64,000 bases of DNA from Ptychodera flava (Eukaryota; Hemichordata; Enteropneusta; Ptychoderidae). A program made the translations under genes and the position numbers. Below the pieces are notes generated by a model, which saw only the letters and a list, made by a program, of their open reading frames with translations, had not been told where the DNA came from and did not search any database. The stretch spans positions 24,537,870-24,601,869 of the forward strand of contig NC_091940.1 in assembly GCF_041260155.1 (NCBI RefSeq), written 5' to 3'. Of the stretch, positions 26,111 to 38,100 are shown piece by piece (within the stretch, counting starts at the first letter, position 1; the number at the start of each line of letters is the position of its first letter).

Positions 26111-29100
26111 GTAAACAGAAAAATAAATAACTAAACATTTGCAAGTGATTGAGATAAAAAACTACTCGGTTGTTTGTTAAACAGCAGTGTAAATATTGCA
26201 CACCATGAATTGTACACAGAACAAGTACAGTCAATTAGTCATTCTGGTTTTATTTTTTGAGTGCATAACAGAATCAAAATATTTATGATATGCTGTGGTA
26301 TTTTTGGTGAAGCAAAACTCACCTTTGTGGATTCTTTCCTTTTTGACATGTTGAACCATGAACTTTTTAAAGTTCTGTCATCGTACAGTATATCACCACG
26401 AATGCGAACGGAAGTTTTTTTAGTGATGATTGATACAACATTGGAGTTTGCTGTCTGACTTCAAAGTGCCCTTAAATGCTACATATATCAGTAATAAGGT
26501 ATCCTTCACTGAAGTTGATACTTAAGCAAGCTTGGTAAATTTGTATTCCAAGCTGCATTTCAAGGAAAATATAGGTCATAAAACTTACTATGACCTTGAA
26601 CTGACCAAGACTCTACGTGACCTTATGGTACTACTATGACCTTGAGCTGACCAAGACACTATTTAACCTTACCTAGAACTTTCCTAAGTGGAAACTGTGG
26701 CTCTGATGGACTTCTCTTCGGCTGTGCTGGCTTTGGTGATAGAGGGCTGGATGCCATCATTTGGTAAGGGGAGACAGGGCCAGCAGTTGTACTGGGCAGC
26801 AGAGTGCTTGGCCTCACAGGGGCACCAGGGCTTAATAGGCCATGTCTGGACACGACAAAATCTTCCGGTTTCTTAAGATAGGTTGTATCAGGGTCGCTGG
26901 ACATTGAGGAACCGGGTGATGTGGAGTTTAGCCCATCTGTCACAAGGCCAGAAGAGGCTATGGCCGATGATGATGAAACTGCAGGTTTTAAATTCGCTTG
27001 ACCAGCTGACTGGGTTTGTTCTGCGTCCTTCGCTGTCCTTGTTCTTCCTTCCTGGTTAGTGTTTGTTCCTGCTCCTGGGGTGGCGGTGGTGTTGATTTGA
27101 TGGCTTCTACTGGTGGCCGTTTGATTCCCAAGGCACCTGGCACCTAGTGGACATTCAGCCAATACACACAAAAGTTAAATGTAGAAATCAACATTAGACT
27201 CTCTGACTCTCCTCAGATTTCAATTTGAATATAAATAATCGTACTTTGCATTCATAATTTTCTCTGAATTACACTTGAAGAAACTTTCCCTGTTTCAAAT
27301 GCACAAACTATTAATTTTACTCTATTTATCCTGCGGGATAAATTGTGCAAGATGAATTTTTTGAATTTTTTCAAGGATTTTAACACTGATATTATAGAGT
27401 ATTACTATTTTTAAACGTGGGTGTACGGTATTGACGCTAGTAACCTCTTCCATATACAGGCAAATCACAAAAACATGCACTCAAGACTCCGAAAACTGAG
27501 TTCTCTAAAACTATGATGAGACCTGTACAAGGTTAACGGTCTTGAAATAACAAAGACTATTTGTCATACCATTCCTGGTAAGGCTATGGCTCCCGCTGCA
27601 AGTGCTTTGGGTGGTAACGTCCCACTGGGTTGCCTTCTCAACATCTGCTGGGCAGATTTCACCTGGCCGCCCATGTACTGTTTTGTGGAGTCTGGGTTAG
27701 GGTGGCTGTTAGTTCTCAAACAGTCCACTTCGTGCTTGGCTATGATCAGATCAGCTGTGAGTTTGGTGACTTCCTCCATGTTCGGCGCCTCAACTTCGTC
27801 GGGGTAGGCGAGGCCATCTTCGATGTCTTTTGTGTAGCCAAGAAGCTTGAGGATGTCCCTAGCACCCTGTGATTTGACAGAAATAGACGACAAGTTTATA
27901 TTTGCAGGTAAACGTCAACTTTATAAAGTGACATAGAGCTGGAAAATCTCAAAGCATGTTTAAGAGTACTGTTTGGTTTGTTCAAACAAACAGTAATAAT
28001 AACTTTATTACATAATAATAATAACTTTGGTAATATACACTTTGAACATTTGATCATAAACTATACTACATTAATTACACAAAAGACAACTTTGACTATA
28101 CTGGTTTTCAAAATTAGTTTCATTTTACAGCGAGTGATGTGAGTAAAATTTGCTGTCGTTTGATAATGATAAATATACATGTACGTATCCCAGTATTATT
28201 ATTGTTTTACAAAACATTGGAGAATGCAAATTGTAAACACAGGTCCAGAGTATGACTCATTGTAACCCAAGCAAATGGCCCGAGTCTTGAATTTTGTCAT
28301 GCAAAATGCGCCATGCACTGCAAGAAATCAACCATGACCAAACGCAAAACCTTCGCAATAATTTTGCTCATGTAGCTATGTATGTATCGTAGGCCATACT
28401 ATTTGTTCCCTATTAAACGTTTAACATCCTGGTACACATAAAACAATTGTTTAGAATTCTTATTGACATGTCAAACATCCCCAAGGACAATCAACGCCTT
28501 CAGGCCACACCTCAGTGACCTTTGAAATCATTGACAAAGGCTACCCGCACTGAAGATAGTACATACTAGCAGTGTTTGAGCTGAATGAGGAAATGAATTT
28601 GGAAGGAAAATAGTGACTGACTAATCTCTGTACTGGCAATAACAAAACGTTGGCTTCATTGAATAAATTGTTTCATAGAAGGGCTCTTCAAAAGGAAACC
28701 TCTGCATGTTCATCATCATATTTTTACACTCACTGATTGATCATATGTGTATGAAATACGTACGACAGTGGCTATTTAGAGTTTTCTACTGATTCTGCTT
28801 TTGTCTGCCTCACTAAATTTGCTGTATAAACTTCCTATGTGCGACGAACAGAGAGAAAGCATATTTGCCTTGTGTTGCCAACTAGAATTGAAGATAAAAT
28901 ATAGGCATTCATCACAAAACACACAATGCACAAATTATCTGTGATGTTGGAATCACAAACACCTATTCAACAAAAATTTTGAGAACTACTGACTCTACCT
29001 AAGGATTCAGTGAGTCATATCATGGCTTCAAATACGCAAACAAGTTTAAGAAAAGTTGTGATGCTGTTTCACTTTCGTTTTAACATTGACAGCAACTGTA

Positions 29101-32100
29101 CAATTTTATCTCCCTCATGTTTGTCACACATATTTTGCAGTCTCTTTGACTTCTTGGTTTAACATTTGTGTTTATTTTAGTTTATTTATTTACTGGTTTT
29201 GCTTGTCTTTTTTGTTTCTCTTTAGTCTCTTTCGTTTTGTCTTAATTGCTTGTTGACTTGTTTGTGTTTGTTTTTGTGTTTATTTGTTCGTTATTCAGCC
29301 TGACGAGGCCCCCCTACAGTTTTATCATCGCTGATCAGGTAATGTTCATATATCATCATTTCTGTATCCTGACAAGTTTATTGTGTTTACAAGTCAACAA
29401 CACTAGACATTTGCATGTACATGTACTGTAACAGTCATTATTGCTTACATCGAGGCACAACTGGCAGACTTCTAGCAAAATTTGAGATACTCTACACTGT
29501 ACCATAATTAATCTTCCGTGTCTGTTTCTCTTTCAAAAGTATTTTAGTTTACACAAAACATCACAAGTGTATTTATTGTTTCATAAACGTGGGCCCAGTG
29601 AAAAGACAGACAGCAGAATAGGGCATACAAGAGCTTAATTTGAAATGTTAAGTACATTTGAAAGGAAGATTGAACTCTGCGACCAAGGTTTGTTATTTAC
29701 AGCTGTTAAGGTAACAACACCTATAATATGATTCAACTCCTTGCAAAGTTCCCCTTGGGCTAACTTACTTCACCATACCCAGACACCAGTTCTAACCGCC
29801 TTTCTCAGTGTCCATAATACCGGTCACATTCTGGCTGACATTTGACCTTTGTACCTGTTACTTGTTCAAGCCTGCATAACAAATTACCTCAATAATGTCC
29901 ACTTTCTGGTTGAAGACTGCGTTTGAAAAACGAACGCATCGCCACACAGCTGGCTTGTTTTCCCGGAGTAGATTCCGTCCATATTTGGCTAGGATTCCCA
30001 GCGCTGATGCAAGGGTGGGCAATGCTTCTTGACCCTGAAAGAGACATTGAACTTGATACATTACTTGGAGTGGGGGTGGGGGATGAATAAAACACACATG
30101 TATGCATTGTACGAGTGCAAGTTGTTCTGAATTTTGTGTTTGTCAACAAAATTCGATAATGTTTTTATCATTATCCACAAGACAGGATTCTTAGAAAAAT
30201 AAATTTACAGAATTTCAGAATATTTGACTCGCATAACTGAAGTGTGCTCTTTCTCTGTCTATATCCTTGTGTATGTGTGTGTGCGTTTGTCTGTGTCTCT
30301 CTCCTCATACCTCTATATTAAAATTTACATTAAAAATTTTCATTTTATTGTGTAGCCGGGTCTTTAGATATTACACAAAAACAGCACAGTGACTGAATTT
30401 GTTTGTACTGAGAACGTTGGCGTCACTAAATGAAGACTCGTGAAGCAAAATCTTAATGACAATGACAAAAGGTGAAGTTATGTAGACAGAACCACAGCGA
30501 TAAACAAGCACTTTCTTTGGTTACACAGACAGCTACAGTCTATAGCTGAAAAAATGAATTGCATCTTATAGTGAAAAGTGTGACAACATGTGTCTATCCC
30601 CGATTATACACTCACCAAAACATTTACAAGAAATATTTGTAATTAAATACATTGGGTACAAGTTGTAAGAGTATCAGCCTTGCAAACACAATGCTTGTAT
30701 ACAGTATGTACTGTTTTCATTGATGAATAAATTATAGTCTAGATTAATGTCAATATGTCATGTCAGTATTGAGTGTAATATCCTTACAAACATAATGCTT
30801 GCACATGTGTGGAGGGACTGTGCCTACAATCATAGACGGTAGAGGGGGGAAGACCCCTTCCCCTCTACTGTCTATGATACAACATGCAATATACAATGTT
30901 TTCGTTGCAAAATAATTCTTGCCAAGACAAAACTTCATCGACAAAGCCATGGGCATTACACACAGACAGCCTGTGTTAACGACGAGTTGAATACTCGGTA
31001 AATTTCAACACAATTTTTGGGAGAAGAACAAGAGTTTCTGGATTTTCCTAACAAGCAAAAATTACTGTTGAAAATAGACTTGAAATCGTTGCAAATCATC
31101 ATTTGGTAGTCTCTGCTAAGTTTAATCAGGGGGGAATACCCAGTGACAATTGGTGTCTGATGTTGATGGTTTACTACATTTGATGGTAGATACGCCTACA
31201 GTATATTGTATAACATCCAGTGAGTCATTCATGAAAAATGTAACACATGTAAAGATTCTTTTCTGCATGCAAAACATATAACATGAAGATCAAACTAAAA
31301 TTACACACTAAGGTCAATGTCGCGAAACTCATGTTAAATGTCAGATAAACAAAGCAACATTAGCTTGACCAACTACCAGCAATGATATTTGGGATCTGTA
31401 GGACATGTACTATTTGATTGTAAAGAGTTGGCAAATGTGCTGTTTATCATGTTATCACTCTTTATACATCAACGATTAATGAGGACTGCCGTTGTCGGTC
31501 AGCAATGCTTGTATGACGGTATTTCTGAAAATGGCATACTTATGAATTTATCACCGCATCATAATAAATTCTAAAGTGTAAATGGAATTTTTGAAAATAT
31601 TTTGGACATCTGCCGTGCACCACTTCAAAACACTTTGACTTTGAGTGGAAGACAACAGAATTATGTATGTTTTCTGGAAGATACCTGACTCTGTTTACAT
31701 GTATTTTTACCTCTCCAAAGGAAAGTGCGCCGCAAAGATTCCAAATAACATGAGATAATTTGGATATTTGAAAAAATTGGCACCATTTAGACTCCTGGGG
31801 TGGGCATTGCATAAAATCAAACTGTGATAGTTAGAACTGCCATATCACTGTGCATTGGGCATACTTTCCGCTGGATTCATCTTACAAGGTTTGAATTGGA
31901 CCACGTACATGTACTCCTAACCATTCCCCTATGTCAAAGAAAAAACTAATACTGTCACTTCTCTCCCTGTTCACATGTATATTCAAACATACTTGCAAAC
32001 AATACTAACGGGACCAAATTATTGCAATAATAAAATTAATTATAATTATATATAAATCATAATCATATAAATAAATTATAATTATATAATTATCTTCCCA

Positions 32101-35100
32101 AATTGTGCCTTCTGTAACCAGGTAGGTAGAATGCGTCATGAACTTGTTATTTGGAATCTTTGCGGCGCTTTTTTTGGAGAGGTAAAAATACATTGTACAT
32201 GTAAACAGAGTCAGGCATCTTCCAGAAAACATAAATGTATAAAACCTGTACTGTATTGTATTGGTTTCCATTGCTAGCCTTACATGTATGGTCTGAAGAA
32301 TTCATGTTTACATGACAACGCGCTGTAACTTATGATCACTCCAGCTACATGTACGAAAGTCACATACAATGTACACATAGTATTTATCTAACTTTTTAGA
32401 CATTTGTGCCATGACATTGTTACATATTTACTCATCGTGTTTAATTAATAGTGTTCCATGGTTACAGGCTTTGGACAACACTCTGGGCAAGGTCGCTCCT
32501 TTGTAGAGTGACCGTAGATGACTTTGCCAATGGTCAATGTACACTGGGAATTTCCAACACTGTACAGTACAGTGCACACCATGTTATGGCACTACAGCGA
32601 CATCGAAACAACTGCTGACAAATTTTGTTATAAATAAACAATTTATAACAACCACACTCTGGTCAATATATTGGAAGTTTTAACAGATTGACTGGAACCA
32701 ATAAAGTACTACAGAAGGGCAGTGGACTGTATAAGCGGGCTGGTACAATGGCTAGGTGTGGGGGTGGTAGGGTTATGGAGCAATGCATAGCAGGTTGGTT
32801 ACAGTAGCTGTGGGGGTGGAACTAGTAGGGTTATAGGGCATATGCGGCATACACATAATATTACTATCAAACCAAATCTTAAATTCAGCGATGTATCCAA
32901 CTCAAGGCCATAATAACACTATTCTGTTCACTGGAAGACATCACCAGATCAGTGCTTGTTCAAGATTATACAGACATGTTGATTACATGATCCTAAATCT
33001 CTGCAAACGACAGCTTGTCTCCAAATCTAGTCCACCTACACAAATGCCAAGATCACTGTGGTAGCGCCTATACAGTTATATCATATTCAAATAAACTCAT
33101 TGGTACATTTTCCCATTAAGAAGGCTAAGTATCCAGATTATGAGTTCCATAGTGGACTCTTTCTTGTGCATTTGATTGAATTTATTCCTACACAGACACA
33201 TTTTTAACCCTTTCACCACTGTGGTTTGGCCCAAACCTATTGTTATCAATGATGATTGTGGACCTGTTTACAGGGAATTGGGGGTGGACAGGTTCATACT
33301 GTAACACCTTCCTTTAAATCTTGGCATGTTATTGTTCACATAGCAGTGTTTACTAGTGTTACTTTGGCAGGCATTCTACGCTAGAATTCATAATCAAAAA
33401 TTAATTTTCCTCCTTTTCCTTGTATGTCAGGAGTATTTTTTCAAACTACGGAAACCGTTGTACCTATTGAGGAAGTATATCGCCGAAATCTCCTGCATGT
33501 TATGAAGTACTGTAAAAGCCTGAATTATCCACTGGATTTAATTTCGCTATTTTCGCTGAAACATAAAATCCGCCAACTTAAATCTCAGTGAAAAATGTTA
33601 AATAACAATCTATTGTTTTACTGGCAAAAACAGTGAACATATCCAGTGAAATGTCTCAAACAACAAAATGGGGAAATAAAATCCTCGTGAAAATTAATGA
33701 TTTTACATGTAATATTTAGTTATGTTGAAATCATCCAGGGCAGGAATGGCAGTTTCTTGAATATTTGTGAAAAAAAAAAAGAAAAAACAAAAAAAGACAT
33801 TTAATTTGAAGGTCTGCACCACGATTGAAGGTAGCTGATAAGTTAGTTACCGAATATACATTTTGCTTCAGGACAGTTGCTGCTCTGTGCGATTAATCAG
33901 CAGACCAACTGACACATGATTTTTTTAGTTATTGTCAAAACAACTGGTACATGTACTTCACACAAAGAGTACTGTTTTCATGACTCCTGCAGGACTTATA
34001 TCTTACTAAAGTTTAACCCCCTTGAGTGCTGTAATTTCTCCCCACCAATTTAAATGTAGCATTTTACCGATTTTCATGAATTTTTCTGTAATTTTTTGAT
34101 GGTTTTGGACCAAACAGACATAACTTTTCATTGGCTACAGTTTTTGATCAAAATTTCGGGAAAAATCTGAAGAAATTTTCTACAATAGCGCTGTTCACGG
34201 TTACAGGTGTGTTACTAAATATAGCTGTACGCGCGCGACATCGGACAAGCAGCTTGAAATGCGGACAAATTTTATCAATGTTGCATACATGGCTGTTTTG
34301 GCAGCTTGTACTCTGAGTTGTGAATATGTTTTTTTTTAGTATTCACTGTTACACTAGCAGTCGCCCACTGAGATGTATTTTCGTCGTTCTTGCATGCGTA
34401 ATTTTCAAAAGTGTAATCTAAAAATGCGGACAAATATTTATTTTTGCATATTAATGAGAGAACAGTGACGTAAACTGTGAACAGCCCTATTGAAAAATGT
34501 AGTTGGTGTTTTACTCTGATAGGGGCAACAAAAATTGACTCTGGCACTCAAAGGGTTAATACAAATTTTGGACAAATATTATTTTGGTATAATGGTGAGA
34601 TAAGTGTGACTACATCCAAAATCAACCTTATTTGAGTTGAGTCAGTTATTTTGCCCTCTTATGACAGCATCGCCGGCTTCCAAGATGATGAAATAATCAA
34701 CAGAAAAAGTGCTAACTTTGTGAAATGGAGCCACGGCAGGCAAATTTTCTATTGAATCAGAGAAGGATATTGCAATAGCTGAATAGGACATGTTGCAACT
34801 AAAGTTTAGTCCAGCCTCCAGTCATTGTATATGTGTCTGCCATAATGACTCAGCTGATCTAAATCTATCAACACACCCTACAGCTCAATGATATCACAAA
34901 GCAAGGGACGGACAGCAGTAAACAAGTACTGTATATAGCTAACCATTCAATTTTACAGCATACTTGTTGTACAGTATATCGATTACACTTCGCCAATCAA
35001 TTTAAAAAAATTTGTACGCTAACAATTTTTAGGTCAGGTCAGCACAACCAGCAATTAGATTCAAACAATCAAGGTACATGTGTGCTCCAAAAGGTAAATT

Positions 35101-38100
35101 TGTATCATCAACATCTCTATGTGACTGTCTCTGGTATTTCTACATGCGTTAAGGGGGCTTAAAATCATTATTTCAGTTACAATACATTTTCCTTCTATCA
35201 TGGGACATATGTAAAGTTGGACACAATATAGAATAGAATATAGGATGTTTTGTTTTCATTGACCCAACATGGAAATAGCAGCAAAGCTTGTTGGAAAACG
35301 CTTTCAAAGCTTACTTTCACTTTGACAGTTCTGGCTAGAACACACAAGTTTTTGACTTCATAAACACAATAAACAGTTTCCTGCCTTGTTCACCTCAGAT
35401 CGAGCTGGTTATATGATATTCAGAGTACAAAAATGATTGATCCATGAAAACGAATCAGCCATCGTCCATGAAACACAGCCTGAGTTTGAAATAAAACAAA
35501 AAGCTAGTATTGTACACATGCATGCTCACGCCAATTGAAATTACCACCACACACGATTATTCTGTTTATCCTAAATGCGTGTACAATACCCTTACAGGAA
35601 TACAAGTATGACATGTATGCCATATATATTAATCAAAAGTAACATTAGGTAATATTAATTAAAAGTACAAAGATTTGGCGTGCCATAGTTCCTCTTGATC
35701 CAAACACGCTTCCCAGAAATAGAAGTGAAACTGATGACAGCATAACAACACTCCATTACAGTGTAGCATGCTGCCCATGGATCTTTTGCAGATTAAATAT
35801 AGACAATGACGGCAAAAATATCATCCTATATCTCACATACATCATATGGTGAACCAGTTTCTCTTTAATATTTGGAAGTTAATTATACAAACACCTTCAT
35901 GTTCATAATGCGTATACCGTTAAGCGGTGTCCTGTTTTAATGTCTATGGTTTATAGATGTCTGTTTCTATTGTGCATCGTTCATTTAAAACTAAACAATC
36001 CATAAAAATATTACAGGTTCATTTCAACATAGCAAAGTTGAATATGGAAACAACACGTAGCAGCATGATTACTCCACACACACCTAAGGAGTCTATTCAC
36101 TGGATACCATGTGTGAGGGCCCTCTAGCAATTCTCAAAGACCAAAACATATTCTTGAATCCATCTATCTTCCAATGGCCTTTTCTGTCATTCAAATGATT
36201 TTTTCCCATATGTCAAGATATTGAATGTTTTGCGTATGGAGTATTTTCCGCAGATCTACAGTGTTTATCTGTCTTCAAAAAACATACATCTTTGTTTCTG
36301 CCATACCTTTATGACTATAGAATCAATTCTGTGTTTTGCCATTTCAGGGATGGTTTGTCACACACCATAGCAGACAGAGTCTTGAACTTGAAGCCTAGTT
36401 TGTGGTCCAGCTTAGTGAACTTGATCATTAAATTTTGTAAGCATTATGCATATCAGACCAGTTGATCAGAGATTTCACACTCACAGTATATATGAATAAC
36501 TCTGGTGGTTCCACACCTTGAACCTTTCGATATTGGTGACCCTTCCATGGAATCAAGTTTCAGAAATCTGTATTCTGTGTTACGATTAGTCTTTCAGTTG
36601 ATCAGAATACAAAATACGTTCCTTCATTGATTCCAAAGACTACACATGTGGACCATCACTCTACCATAACAATGCACAGAAATAATGCAATTTTGCTAAT
36701 ATTAGAAGCAATCTAATTATGGTGGCATCGTTTTCTTGCTTACAAACGGGCTCAATTATTATACCAATTTGACCTTGACTTTGTAAAATTGATAAACACC
36801 TGATGGCTATTGAGGACAGGTTTGAATTACATCCATCCGAGTTATAAGTTCTAGAGGCTAAACAATCTTTACCACCACTCCTTTTGTCTTTATTGTAACT
36901 CCCTATGAAGATGTTATTCATAATGATATAACACACCTTTGTGCATCTGTTCAAAATCAGAATTTTTTTTTGAGGGTACATGTAGAATGCCTCTCACAGA
37001 CAATTCTTTTCTGATCTACAATGTATGGGGCTCATTTCTCATTTTAAAGCTGTTGGAGTAAGAAAAAAATTCATCATCTTAGATTTTTGACAATTTAAAT
37101 CCCCCAAATAGTCTTAACACATAGATGGCGGCCATTTTGAATTTCAAATATTGGTACATGTAAATGTTCCGTAATTTGATTCTCTAGTATCAAAATTTGC
37201 ATTTTATTCTTGTTTTGGTAAGAGAATGGTTTAAAGGTTTAAAGTATCATTTAGGGAAGTTTAAACAAAAGGTGAAGTCTTTCTCTTTCAACTTTGCCTG
37301 TACATGTGTTGATCACATTGTTATTGTTAACAAGTAAATTTAAGTCACGACCAGAATTCAAATGTATACAATTAATAATTCATTATTCATCATCTAATTT
37401 ACAAAATCTCAAAAAAGTTCATATCTGAAATGCCTCTATTAGTATTGTGAATGTTTCTCTTCATACAAAACTGGCTACCAATTGTTGGCGATTAAGGTGG
37501 AAATGTGCCCCGGGCACCGATATTTGGACTCCAAAATTATTACAATATTATTTTAACCTTCCTCTTGTAGGTGCTCATTTTGACACTTACTGAGTAAATA
37601 AAGTTTTCACTGGCTTAGTTTTGTGAAAATCATGAATTCCCCCCACACCTCCCCAGAGTAGCACTGGGATGGAGCAACTTTTGAATTTCAAACATTATTA
37701 AATACCGGATAATTTGTTTCCCTGGAAACTACATTTGTACAGTGACAGGTCCCCCAATTTTTATTCTTTATTTGAAAGAGAAGGTTCAATGTGGTTGAAA
37801 GTTTGCTTGTGGAAAGTTGGAGCAAACGTTTATGGATTTCATTTTCAGGGGTTATCTTATGTAGACATTTTTTGACAGCAAAAATGAATGAGAGGTATTG
37901 CAGATCATCAGACACAAAGAATAATCCCCAATATAAAATTAATACAACGATTTTACGATATATATTTATAATTTTCGCATGTTTACAATCTGGGATAATA
38001 CGTAATATAGTCTGGAATGCATAATTTGCAAAAAAGTGCAGTTGAGAAAAAGTTTGATGAAGTATGAGTAATCTCTAACCTACCTTTACAGCTGTGTTTC

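Larger units (their letters stand above)
23956..29887 (-). other. RNF31: Introns of the PUB-to-NZF part of RNF31
   Basis: The introns between exons 7 and 2 lie here, the longest being 27867-29887. They are A+T-rich and, apart from an (AAAT)n array at 26063-26110, I see no RNA gene or separate coding unit in them. Confidence 0.5.
30035..38083 (-). other. RNF31: 8-kb first RNF31 intron
   Basis: This intron splits the PUB domain. It contains a perfect short hairpin (30829-30878), an inverted-repeat pair (31663-32234), a TTAA-ended foldback (34014-34559) and an inverted copy of dispersed repeat E near 37.0-37.3 kb. No coding exon was found in it. Confidence 0.6.
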
